Below are positions 16,933 through 24,203 of a stretch of DNA of 24,515 bases, piece after piece. The position numbers were made by a program, and so were the translations under genes. Each line of letters begins with the position of its first letter. Positions within the stretch are counted from its first letter, which is position 1. A model generated the notes under the pieces. It had not been told where the DNA came from, searched no databases, and saw only the letters and a list, made by a program, of their open reading frames with translations. Source of the stretch: Sedimentisphaerales bacterium (GTDB lineage: Bacteria; Planctomycetota; Phycisphaerae; Sedimentisphaerales; SG8-4); NCBI GenBank assembly GCA_016928975.1, contig JAFGJR010000163.1:1-24515 (forward strand). Direction: 5' to 3'.

Positions 16933-18406
16933 TCTGCACGCTCCTGCTCTCCGCCTGCACCGGCGACCCACCCGCCACCGTGCCGTTCGCGATGGTGCCC
17001 GTGGCTCGCTGCAAGGCGAGCTTGGCCACCACGTGAGAGTAGATCGCCTGATAGTAGTTCACGCGGGCGGTGGTCAACGCCGTCTGCGCATCGATCATCT
17101 CCACCTGCGTGTTGATCCCCTGCTGGTAGCCCACCTCGGCCAGACGCAATCCTTCCGTCGCCCGGGTCACGTTCAACTGCTGCGACTGCACGAACTCCAC
17201 CGCGTTCTCCATGCTCAACAGAGCCTGGGTCAGCTCATAGAGTGCCGTCTCCTCGGTATCCACCAGGCTGATCTGTGCCTGCTTCAGGCGGGCCTTTTCC
17301 TGAATGATCTGGCCCTCGCGCTGGAATCCATTGAAGATCGGCCATGCCCCCTGCACACCCGCTTGCCAGGCACTGCCCCAGTCATTGGCTGCGGCCACCG
17401 AGTGCGGATCAGGGTTCGCCCACGTATTGGTGAAGAACCCACTGACATTCGGCAGGTAGCGGCTCCGCGCGATCTGAAGCTGCTCCCGCTGCTGGCGAAT
17501 CTGGTATTCCTGCCTGTACAGGTCCGGACGGTTGGTGAATGCCTCTTGCACCGCCTGCTCCATCGACACTTCGACAGGCGCGTACACAAGCTCATCCGAC
17601 AGCGCGAAATCGCTGTCCTGCGAGACGCCCATCACCTTGATGAGATTGGCCCTCGCCAGATCGATCGCATTCTCACTCCGGATAAGGTCGGCCTCGAAAT
17701 TCGATAGCTCCACCTGCGCTCGCAGAACGTCGAAATCGGATGCCACACCTCCGGCCCGCCTTTTCTCCACCTGGTCCAGGTGAACCTCGGCGGAACGAAC
17801 GGCGTCCGTACTGACGTCGACCATGTGCTGGTTGAGCCGCAGGTTGTAGTAGCCGGTCTGGGCGGCGTACACGACATCCTGCACGGCGGCTCGGACGATC
17901 TCGTCCGTGACCAGGGAAAGTAGGCGGGCGGCACGCACCTGTGCAGAAATGGCCCCACCCGCGTAGATCGGCTGCGTCACGCTCAGCACCGCCGAGTAGT
18001 TGTCCAACGTGCCGAATTCAATGGCAGGCATCCCCGCCACGGCCAGCGACGGAACCTCGTCTTTTCGCAAGTACTGGCCAGACAGGCTGACATTCGGCAG
18101 GTACGCGGCGCCGGCACTCAGGCGCGCCCCGTACGCGATATCCTTCTCCTCCATCGTCCGCTGGAGCATCTTGTTGTGAACCAGCGTGAGCTTGATACAG
18201 TCCTCCATGCTCAGCCTGCCGCTGATGCGAGGCTGAGCGCCATCCTCGCGAGCTTTGCGATCCTCCCACTGCCGGTAGGCCGCCTTCCGTGAAAGGCCGA
18301 CATCCCTGCGAAATTCGTCCTGACTCGTACAGCCGCCCAGCAACAACGACCACGTCCCGACAAGCACCGGGACACACAACACAGCTCTCAGCGTTTCCAT
18401 GTTCAT
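16919..18406 (-). CDS. TolC-family outer-membrane efflux protein, lipoprotein
   Basis: 495 residues from the ATG at 18406; the ATG two codons later (18400) has a better-spaced AGGGA and may be the true start. A signal peptide ends in the lipobox LLGG-Cys26. Two outer-membrane-efflux repeats follow: the first with 'MEDCIKLTLVHNKMLQRTME' and 'LSAGAAYLPNVSLSGQYL', the second with 'NRPDLYRQEYQIRQQREQLQ' and 'RYLPNVSGFFTNTW'. Long coiled-coil helices form the periplasmic tunnel. It is placed directly before the adaptor and pump genes and has its own promoter, so it is the likely dedicated exit duct. The C-terminal ~35 residues after 'VAKLALQRATGTI' are polar and variable. Confidence 0.88.
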   Translation of the reverse strand: MNMETLRAVLCVPVLVGTWSLLLGGCTSQDEFRRDVGLSRKAAYRQWEDRKAREDGAQPRISGRLSMEDCIKLTLVHNKMLQRTMEEKDIAYGARLSAGAAYLPNVSLSGQYLRKDEVPSLAVAGMPAIEFGTLDNYSAVLSVTQPIYAGGAISAQVRAARLLSLVTDEIVRAAVQDVVYAAQTGYYNLRLNQHMVDVSTDAVRSAEVHLDQVEKRRAGGVASDFDVLRAQVELSNFEADLIRSENAIDLARANLIKVMGVSQDSDFALSDELVYAPVEVSMEQAVQEAFTNRPDLYRQEYQIRQQREQLQIARSRYLPNVSGFFTNTWANPDPHSVAAANDWGSAWQAGVQGAWPIFNGFQREGQIIQEKARLKQAQISLVDTEETALYELTQALLSMENAVEFVQSQQLNVTRATEGLRLAEVGYQQGINTQVEMIDAQTALTTARVNYYQAIYSHVVAKLALQRATGTIANGTVAGGSPVQAESRSVQNENG

Positions 18407-18476
18407 CCCTGCTCATTCCCCTCGTGCTCGTTCCCTCATCAACTTGGAGGCCCCGGTTCTTCATTTCCCGACACTG

Positions 18477-18504
18477 ATTTAATGGCTCCCCAGGCGCATG
18501 TCAA
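18477..18504 (-). promoter_or_regulatory. Promoter for the TolC-adaptor-pump-PII operon
   Basis: On the minus strand TTGACA (18499-18504) and TTAAAT (18477-18482) are 16 bases apart, ending about 70 bases before the outer-membrane-factor ATG. They sit in a 149-base gap between two same-strand genes. The 12-base palindrome found at the tetR promoter is not present here. Confidence 0.5.
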
Positions 18505-18555
18505 CTCACACGGACGAGTCCCACACCTGCGCGGACGGTCGCAGTCCGATCCGTT

Positions 18556-20079
18556 TCACCTCGAGGCTACCTGCTTCTCGGGGGACTTTCTCCTGTTCCA
18601 GTCCCCCCCGAGCGCCAGGTGCAAATTGACGCGGGCGATCCAGATCTGCCCCTTGAGAACCGCCAATTGCTCTTCCGCCGCGCGGCGCTGCCGTTGCGAC
18701 TCCAGGACGATCAGGATGCTCTCAATGCCCTGCTCATAGCGCTGCAACGTCAGCTCCTCGCCCGCTCGAGCCTCGCGAACCTGCAACAGGACGTGCTCGA
18801 GCTGCTCGTGCAGGAGCCGCTCGCTGACCAGCGAGTCCTCCACCTCTCGCATGGCGGTCAGTACGGTGCCGGCGTACGCCGACGCAAGCTCGGCGAAACG
18901 GGCCTTTGCACCCTTGACCTGGGCGCGAAGCTGGCCGCCCTGGAAGATCGGGGCCGACAGGCTCATGATCGTCGAGTAGATTTCTGACTGAGCGCTCGGA
19001 CTCCAGATATCGCTCCACGTGCTGCCGCTGAAGCCGTAGATCCCTGTCAGTGCCAGGTCGGGAAACAGTTGAGCGACGCTGACACCCACCCGCTGGTTGG
19101 CCGCCACCAATTGAAGCTCGGCCGCCTTCACATCGGGCCGCCGGTCCAGCAAGGCCGCGGGAACGCCCACGGGAATCGCCTCCAATTCGGGCAGATCGGG
19201 CAGGGTCGCGGGTAGTGAGGGCGATGCGCCGGGCGGTTGAGCCAGGAGCACGTCCAAAGCATTGGCCGCCATCGCCTGTGCCAGCCGCAAAGCCGCCTCT
19301 TGTGCCCTGATCGTCTCGAGACCGGTGCGAGCCAACCGAACGTCCACCGGCCCGATGAGTCCCTCGTCGTACCGTCGTTCCGTGATCTCCACAGTCCTCT
19401 CCCAGCTCTTGATATTCGCCCGAGCGATGTCCAGCCGCCGTTGCAGCGTCGCGATGTTCACCCTGGCTTGGATGACACTGGCGATCACGGAATTGGCCAC
19501 CGCCTGCTGCGAGGCCCCCGTCGCGAGCAGCGTCGCCCAGGCGGCACGCTCCGCATGCCGGAGCCGGCCCCACAAATCCAGGACATACGTCACCGAAATG
19601 CTCTGCGACCAGGTCGTGACCACCGGACTGAACTCCAGCCCGGAGAAATCGAACGCCGAGCCGGCGTTCGGGTCGGCAGAGGCAAAGGGATTGTCGCCGT
19701 CGTCGCCTCCGAAATTGAAGTACCGTTTGCTCCGGTCCCCCGTCAGGTTATATGAAGCGCCGGGCCAGAGCAATCCCCGCGTTTGTCCCAGGGCCGCTTG
19801 AGCCTGGAGCACCCGGGCCGCCCCGGCTCTCAGGCCGTAGTTGTGCGTCAGCGCCCTGTTCACGAGCTCCGCCGTGGCTGGGTCGCCGAACCGCTCCCAC
19901 CACCGGTCCGCGTTCTCAACCTCGTTGACATCCAGCGTTCGCTGCGGGGCATTGGTGTAGCGGCCGACACGGTCCGCCATCGTCTCGGGCCGTTTGTACT
20001 TCGGTCCCACCATGCATCCCGCCGTCGCCCAGACCAGGCCGACAGCCATCCACGGTCTCCAATTCAAGATATAATGCAT
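18556..20079 (-). CDS. NodT/OprM-family outer-membrane efflux lipoprotein
   Basis: 507 residues from the ATG at 20079. GGGAG lies about 7 bases upstream, within the 3' end of tetR, and the tetR TAG is one base before this ATG. The signal ends in lipobox ATAG-Cys22, directly followed by MVGPKYKRP, the hallmark of NodT-type factors (C.VGP.Y..P). The body shows WWERFGDPATAELVNRAL, a YVLDLWGRLRHAERAAWA motif, LLDRRPDVKAAELQLVAANQ in the second repeat, and IFQGGQLRAQVKGAKA. It forms the trimeric outer-membrane channel for RND or similar pumps. With a second TolC-type gene immediately downstream, this locus has two exit ducts for one pump. Translation is coupled to the repressor gene, so it should respond to the repressor's ligand. 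Confidence 0.92.
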   Translation of the reverse strand: MHYILNWRPWMAVGLVWATAGCMVGPKYKRPETMADRVGRYTNAPQRTLDVNEVENADRWWERFGDPATAELVNRALTHNYGLRAGAARVLQAQAALGQTRGLLWPGASYNLTGDRSKRYFNFGGDDGDNPFASADPNAGSAFDFSGLEFSPVVTTWSQSISVTYVLDLWGRLRHAERAAWATLLATGASQQAVANSVIASVIQARVNIATLQRRLDIARANIKSWERTVEITERRYDEGLIGPVDVRLARTGLETIRAQEAALRLAQAMAANALDVLLAQPPGASPSLPATLPDLPELEAIPVGVPAALLDRRPDVKAAELQLVAANQRVGVSVAQLFPDLALTGIYGFSGSTWSDIWSPSAQSEIYSTIMSLSAPIFQGGQLRAQVKGAKARFAELASAYAGTVLTAMREVEDSLVSERLLHEQLEHVLLQVREARAGEELTLQRYEQGIESILIVLESQRQRRAAEEQLAVLKGQIWIARVNLHLALGGDWNRRKSPEKQVASR

Positions 20080-20080
20080 T

Positions 20081-20752
20081 CTATTCTCCCTGTTTATCCT
20101 GATAGGCGAGGATCCCCGCCGCCGAGAACCTGACAATGTGCTCCACCATCTGGTCCGGGTCCAACTTCGGCACGGTCGCATGACCGTCCATCTCGAACAT
20201 GCCCTTGGACAGCACCGTCTGCATGAGCTGGCCCACGACCGACAGGATCACCAGGCGCGCCTGATCGCCCCCCAACCAGGGACAAATCCGCCGCAACGCC
20301 TGTGTAAACGCATCCATGACCGGCACGATCATGTCGTTGAGAAGCATGTCGTGAGGAAGGTGGGGATCCACCATCTCTCTGGCCATAAGGCTTACGAACC
20401 GCTCGCTTCGTCCACCTTCGACCAGCGGCTCAACAAACGAATTCGCATAGGATCTCAGAAGGTCTTCGAGTTGCGGCTGGCCGTCCTTGGACATGGCCCG
20501 GTCGATGCTGGCCAGCCGGACATCTCGCAACTCCGCCAGACGCCGGCGCCAGACCTCCACGTACAGATTGTCTTTGCCTCCGAAATAGTAGTTGACCGAG
20601 GCGATATTGCAGTCCGCGGCGGCGGCGATGTCGCGCACGCTCGTCTCATTGAAGCCGCGCTTGCAGAAGAGCTCCTCCGCGGCTTCTACCAGCCGGTTCT
20701 GGACCCCCTTCTCGGCCGGTCCACCCTGCGAGGCATTTTCCGGTGCTGCCAT
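20081..20752 (-). CDS. TetR-family transcriptional repressor of the efflux locus
   Basis: 223 residues from the ATG at 20752. GGGAG 7 bases upstream fits this start better than the ATG at 20758. Residues about 17-65 are the TetR helix-turn-helix: RLVEAAEELFCKRGFNETSV, RDIAAAADCNIASVNYYFGG, KDNLYVEVW. The NIASVNYYFGGKDNLY form and the C-terminal half (RSYANSFVEPL, ARLVILSVVGQLMQTVLSKG) resemble the CerR/CecR (YbiH) subgroup. The C-terminal domain binds an unknown ligand. The gene stops one base before the NodT-type gene, so repressor and channel share a transcript. A perfect palindrome sits between its own promoter boxes, implying autorepression. Confidence 0.9.
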   Translation of the reverse strand: MAAPENASQGGPAEKGVQNRLVEAAEELFCKRGFNETSVRDIAAAADCNIASVNYYFGGKDNLYVEVWRRRLAELRDVRLASIDRAMSKDGQPQLEDLLRSYANSFVEPLVEGGRSERFVSLMAREMVDPHLPHDMLLNDMIVPVMDAFTQALRRICPWLGGDQARLVILSVVGQLMQTVLSKGMFEMDGHATVPKLDPDQMVEHIVRFSAAGILAYQDKQGE

Positions 20753-20784
20753 GCCCATTCTCCCAAACAAACGTTTAATACGCG

Positions 20785-20812
20785 AGTTTAAAACGCCCGT
20801 TTGAAAAGTCAA
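20785..20812 (-). promoter_or_regulatory. tetR promoter
   Basis: Minus strand TTGACT (20807-20812) and TAAACT (20785-20790) are 16 bases apart, 33 bases before the chosen ATG. Confidence 0.55.
20791..20802. promoter_or_regulatory. Candidate TetR operator
   Basis: AAACG-CC-CGTTT, a perfect 5+5 inverted repeat, starts at the first base of the spacer between -35 and -10 of the tetR promoter. A second AAACGTTT palindrome (20769-20776) and a further CGTTTG (20820-20825) lie nearby. Classic steric-repression geometry. Confidence 0.55.
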
Positions 20813-20868
20813 GTCCATTCGTTTGGCGGGACGGACAAATGCGCTGGTCGCGTCAGAACTTCGGGCAG

Positions 20869-20997
20869 TCAGGTCGCCCGCCGTAGCGACCTCTTTCCGA
20901 CCAGGCCGCTGGCAGCCATATCGCCGTAAGTCTTGTCGACAGCGGCATATACGCAGTTCCAGAATTTGCGGGAAATTGCAGCGAAAGCCATTGACAT
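20869..20997 (-). CDS. Candidate small protein (42 aa), unknown function
   Basis: A 42-codon ORF from an ATG at 20997 to the TGA at 20869-20871. GGGAGA (minus strand, 21003-21008) lies 5 bases upstream of the ATG, a good ribosome-binding site. The product starts MSMAFAAISRKFWNCVYAAV and continues with DKTYGDMAASGLVGKRSL to a basic tail. It has an amphipathic, partly hydrophobic N-terminal half and no recognised domain. It is too short to judge by length alone, and its start overlaps the -35 of the divergent tRNA promoter. It could be a real small gene, a remnant, or chance. Confidence 0.35.
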   Translation of the reverse strand: MSMAFAAISRKFWNCVYAAVDKTYGDMAASGLVGKRSLRRAT

Positions 20998-21020
20998 AGG
21001 TGTCTCCCAGCCGCTATAGT
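20991..21020 (+). promoter_or_regulatory. tRNA-Asp promoter
   Basis: TTGACA (20991-20996) and TATAGT (21015-21020), 18-base spacer, ending 18 bases before the tRNA. Good sigma-70-type match. Confidence 0.65.
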
Positions 21021-21038
21021 GCCGATTTTGCAGAACTC

Positions 21039-21112
21039 GGGGCCGTAGCTCAATTGGCTAGAGCATCGGACTGTCGATCCGAAGGTTGAGGGTTCGAGCC
21101 CCTTCGGCCTCG
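21039..21112 (+). tRNA. tRNA-Asp (anticodon GTC)
   Basis: 74 bases fold into a full cloverleaf: acceptor GGGGCCG with CGGCCTC (one G-U), D stem GCTC/GAGC, and anticodon stem TCGGA/TCCGA with loop CTGTCGA (anticodon GTC). The T stem is GAGGG/CCCTT with TTCGAGC as the loop. The discriminator base is G, as expected for aspartate. CCA is not encoded. GUC is one of the four GUN anticodons, so the tRNA is a substrate for the Tgt enzyme encoded upstream. An integrative element sits directly at its 3' end. Confidence 0.96.
21080..21112. other. Presumed attachment site (attL) in the tRNA 3' half
   Basis: The integrase remnant reads toward and into the tRNA 3' end, the standard geometry for tRNA-targeting elements in which the crossover lies in the anticodon-to-3'-end segment. 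The repeat copy (attR) is not within the window, so the exact core is not defined. Confidence 0.45.
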
Positions 21113-21116
21113 CGTG

Positions 21117-21155
21117 GAAACCGCGTTTTCGCCACCGTCAACGCGGTTTCTGTTT
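21117..21155 (+). terminator. Rho-independent-like terminator of tRNA-Asp
   Basis: GAAACCGCGTT (21117-21127) pairs perfectly with AACGCGGTTTC (21140-21150), 11 base pairs with a 12-base loop, followed by TGTTT. It lies 4 bases after the tRNA. Confidence 0.65.
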
Positions 21156-21899
21156 GCGCTTGGTTGCGCGGAGATTTGCCGATTTGTACCCAGAAGCGCC
21201 CCACAGAGCGCCCCACCGTCTGAGGTGTGGATCAGGTGTGTCGGGTATGATTGCTGATCCATGACAGGGCCGTCATCTGTGCCAGTGGCGCGGGCCTGCT
21301 CATTGGTAGGTTTGGCCGTCAGGTCCGGCAGCTTCCAAGTCCTGCTGGAGCATTTCCGCCGTCTGGTCCGTCAATCTGCTGTAGCTTCCCCCGAAAGCCT
21401 TGCCAGTGGGTAGCCTGCCCGCCAGATGGGCTCTCAGGACCTCTGCAAGCTCTTGTCGCAACGGCACGGTGTCTGTCTCGCGGTGTTCCGAGTATCCTGC
21501 CCGCACGCGAACGATAAGGGCGTCCAGGTCGAAGTCCCCCGCCGTCAGGGTTCTCGCCTCATTTGCTCACAGGCCGGTCTCCGCACAGAATCGGTAGAGC
21601 AGGCTTCGCTCTTGCCCGTCCATGCCAAACAACTCCCCGCTCGTGGCGGTGGTCGCGATCAGTCTTCTCAGTTCATCCGGTCTAGCCGCCCGACGTTCCC
21701 GCCGCACGTCAGTCTGTTCATTCAGCTTTCGCAGTCCACACAGGGGGCTCTCGTTGGACTGCCCGGTGTCGATCATCCACCGTGCGAAGCCCTTTAAGGC
21801 CGTCAAGTATCCGTTTGACCGCCGCACGATGCCGAGGTGGTCGCGAAGCTCAATCGTGAACCGCTTCGCTGTTCGTACCTTCTTGAAGACTCGCATCGC

Positions 21900-22070
21900 T
21901 CATGCCTCCAGGCGACTCAATATGTACGTCGATAGCGTCACGCCCGCCATCTTGGCCCCCTCGGTCAGTCTGTGATACTGCTCTGGTGTCAGCCGCACCG
22001 TCGCACGATAGCTGCGCCGGTCCTTGGGTGCCTTTGGTGGTCGTCCCATCTCAGCTTTCTTCCCGGTCAT
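21900..22070 (-). CDS. Small RHH/MobC-like DNA-binding protein
   Basis: 56 residues from the ATG at 22070. A basic arm (GRPPKAPKDRRS) is followed by a beta-strand (YRATVRLTPEQYHRL) and two helices (TEGAKMAGVTLSTYILSRLE), the ribbon-helix-helix layout shared by small repressors and MobC-type relaxosome proteins. The ORF could be opened further upstream (to 22172), but that would overlap the excisionase-like gene. A promoter with an overlapping palindrome places the transcription start at about the ATG, so I choose 22070. The stop lies 3 bases before the integrase ATG, so the two are co-transcribed. Likely role: autoregulation of the integrase module, or mobilisation. It appears intact while its neighbours are broken. 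Confidence 0.55.
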   Translation of the reverse strand: MTGKKAEMGRPPKAPKDRRSYRATVRLTPEQYHRLTEGAKMAGVTLSTYILSRLEA

Positions 22071-22105
22071 GTACGCAATGTACATTCCGTTCGCGAAAAT
22101 GTCAA
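22069..22105 (-). promoter_or_regulatory. Promoter with overlapping operator for the RHH-like/integrase module
   Basis: Minus strand TTGACA (22100-22105) and TACATT (22077-22082), spacer 17. The inverted repeat ATGTAC-ATTGC-GTACAT (22069-22085) covers the -10 and ends in the start codon. Six bases separate the -10 from the ATG, so the mRNA would be leaderless or nearly so. Confidence 0.5.
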
Positions 22106-22114
22106 CCTCGTTCT

Positions 22115-22390
22115 TCAGGTTCTTGACATCGTTGCCCACTTCTCCCGCCGGGGGCATCCAGCCCGGACCCACGCCACCAATTCAGTCTGCGGCCATAGCC
22201 GCCGCCGTCGTAATCGAATGCCTTGCGGCCCAAGCTCTCCGCTCCGGTCCATCGCGTAGAGCGTGCTTACCCCGACGCCGATCAGCTTGGCAGCCGTCTT
22301 GAAGTCCACCAGCAAAGGGACCGTCATAGGCGGGTCACCAAAGCCCTGGATGGTCACAGGATCAGTAGCCTGCTCTTCCGGTGTGTTCAT
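22115..22390 (-). CDS. AlpA/excisionase-like helix-turn-helix protein
   Basis: 91 residues from the ATG at 22390, 17 bases after the end of the DUF3987 reading frame; no strong ribosome-binding site is seen, so coupling is likely. A short acidic head is followed by a MerR/AlpA-type winged helix-turn-helix: LLVDFKTAAKLIGVGVSTLY, RSGELGPQGIRLRRRRLWPQ, TELVAWVRAGCP. Such proteins direct excision (Xis) or activate integrase in tRNA-integrated elements. Position between the replication gene and the RHH/integrase pair fits that role. The frame is intact. Confidence 0.75.
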   Translation of the reverse strand: MNTPEEQATDPVTIQGFGDPPMTVPLLVDFKTAAKLIGVGVSTLYAMDRSGELGPQGIRLRRRRLWPQTELVAWVRAGCPRREKWATMSRT

Positions 22391-22406
22391 CTTCTGACAT
22401 CCCCCA

Positions 22407-24121
22407 TCATGCCCTTCCTTCAAAACGCGATGTCGGTTGTTCCTGCTCATTGCGGCGATCCGTCTCTCCTGACACCGTTGACGTTGACGATACCACTGAA
22501 ATCTCGCCCGGAATTGAGGTTTCGTCAACGTCAGCGCCCTGGCGGAGGATGAAACGCCGTATCGGGCGGCCTCCGGTCGGACCGCTTGGCAAGTCATCCC
22601 AATGGCCGTACCCGGCCTCACTCCGTTCATCCAGCGCCCGCTCGGCCACTCCAGCATTGGCAAACATCCGGGTAGAGCAATAGGTCCCGGACTGTCACTG
22701 ATCCACCCTTGCGCTGGACCAGTTCAACCAGCCGCCGGTGGTCGCGTTCTTCGTCGTTGTCACCAAGAATCGCGTAGACGCGACTTGCCTCGTGACCAAA
22801 CCATCGCGAAAGCTGGACTCCGGCTTCGATACTGTGCTCGTCGATCATGTTTGGGTCGTCCAGCGTCTTGTCTCCAGCGGCACAGCGGACCAAGTGGACA
22901 GTCAATCCGAGCCGCATATCCTCCCAGCTTCGACCATGCCGGAGCCAAATCGCCCGTAAGCTCTTCCTGTTCTTCCGCGTGGTCATCGTAGAAGTTGACC
23001 CATGCAGTCTTGCCCTTGGTCGTCAAGGGCAGGTCCAGCGGTCCCATGTCTCCTTTGGCATCCGCGATGAGTTGGAGCGAGTAGAGCTGGTCTAGCAGAG
23101 CCTCCATTTGGCTTTCGATATCCTGCGAGACATCATCTTCCGTCCAGCGTTTCGTTTGTCGCGACGGACAGGCCAGCAGCAGCCGGGCCGCCAGGCCGTT
23201 TTCCCTGTGCTCCACGCCCAGCGCCCGACGCAACGTCTCCGGCTGGATTCCGCCCACCACCGAGACGGCGGCTCGCTGCACATAGACTGTCTTCGCCTGG
23301 CCACTCTTACGATCCACCATGATCGAACGCCCGCCGAACATCTCCAGCCACTTGGCCGCGTCTGCCCCTTTGCCTTGGCTGTACCGGTCGAAGCTGCCCA
23401 GCCACCCCGCCAGTTCATCCCTCTTGAGCAGCAAACCCCGTGGGTTCTGAAGCAGCAGGACCGCTAGCGCCTCGATGGTGGTATCATCGCACCAATAGCG
23501 GACGGCGACAGGCTCTCCAGGTTTGACTGGCGGCTCGCCCTCTGCCTGCGGCCGCTTCCATCCGGCAAGTTCCTTCTCGTACTGCATCCGCTGGACCTCG
23601 TACGCCTCCATCGCCTCGGCATACCGTTTCATGGCCCCATGCTGCCTTTGGTAGGTGGGCCGTAGCGCTGTTTCCATCGCCGGACTCTTCAGCGTGCCAG
23701 ATTCACCGACGATCGCGCCCCAGACAATCGAAGGCTCATTCCAACCGGGCTTGAGATGAATGCGTCGCGTATTCCCGACGGCCGAAGCGAGCCCCGCCAG
23801 CAGCGGCAGGGCGACGTAGGATGGATCGCAGCCGATGGCACGCGCGACTCCATCCACGAAGTGGTCAACGGGGGCGGGCAGTGCACTTACAGGAAAGGGG
23901 GTTGGCGGCTCAAGATAGAGATGCTCCTGCTTTCGCAGACAGGCGATCCGTCCAGGGACTCTCTTGCCGATGCTCCGACTGACGCCCTGCACATCCGTAC
24001 CCGCTTCACGGTCTCTCTCCAGTGTGGGCATTCGGAAGGGCGGGGCCGCGTCGATCATGGCCACGATTGCTGCCCGCAACTCCTGTACGTCCAAGGCCTC
24101 CCGCTGCTCGATCCAGTCTGA
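22407..24121 (-). pseudogene. DUF3987 replication protein (primase/helicase-like), 5'-truncated and frameshifted
   Basis: The main frame (about 22906-24121) shows PFPVSALPAPVDHFV, CDPSYVALPLLAGLASAVGN, a P-loop-like GESGTLKSP, LLKRDELAGWLGSFDRYSQG and ENGLAARLLLACPSR, matching DUF3987 proteins of mobile elements. Near 22906 the family text stops and continues in another frame (LTVHLVRCAAGDKTLDDPNM ... LSRWFGHEASRVYAIL). Near 22680 it shifts again (MFANAGVAERALDERSEAGY ... PSGPTGGRPIRRFIL) to a stop at 22407. At the 5' side the frame runs in family-like text (SDWIEQREALDVQELRAAIV) back to about 24121 and then meets an insertion sequence. The upstream CHC2/Toprim primase part, common in relatives, would lie beyond the insertion. 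At least three lesions make this a pseudogene, unless they are sequencing errors. Confidence 0.75.
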
Positions 24122-24203
24122 GATTGTCTTGCCTCAGATGGAATTGGACATTCCCAGATCGAGCGTTAGTGAGTAGTTTGGTGTCTTTTTGAAAGGGATG
24201 TCC

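Larger units (their letters stand above)
21050..21896 (-). pseudogene. Tyrosine recombinase (integrase), inactivated
   Basis: The start ATG at 21896 has GGAGG 8 bases upstream. The N-terminal part (KRFTIELRDHLGIVRRSNGY ... FARWMIDTG) is a SAM-like core-binding domain, followed by the start of the catalytic domain (RRLIATTATSGE, LLYRFCAETGL). A TGA at 21567-21569 interrupts the frame. Reading on in the same frame gives ANEARTLTAGDFDLDALIVR through QTAEMLQQDLEAAG. The stop therefore sits exactly where box I 'GLR..E' needs its catalytic Arg, one C-to-T change from CGA. Near 21325-21338 the frame jumps to KLPDLTAKPTNEQARATGTDD, typical of the tail behind the catalytic Tyr. The H-x-x-R and Tyr boxes are therefore deleted. 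The tail then runs to 21050, antisense across the tRNA (GRRGSNPQPSDRQSDALAN). Confidence 0.8.

Noticed and set aside
20853..21053. 66-codon minus-strand frame between tetR and the tRNA
   Set aside because: It runs through the tRNA promoter and into the tRNA with no ribosome-binding site. The overlapping 42-codon frame is better supported.
21251..22302. Several + strand frames across the integrase/RHH/Xis region
   Set aside because: Antisense to recognisable minus-strand gene text; products show no domains.
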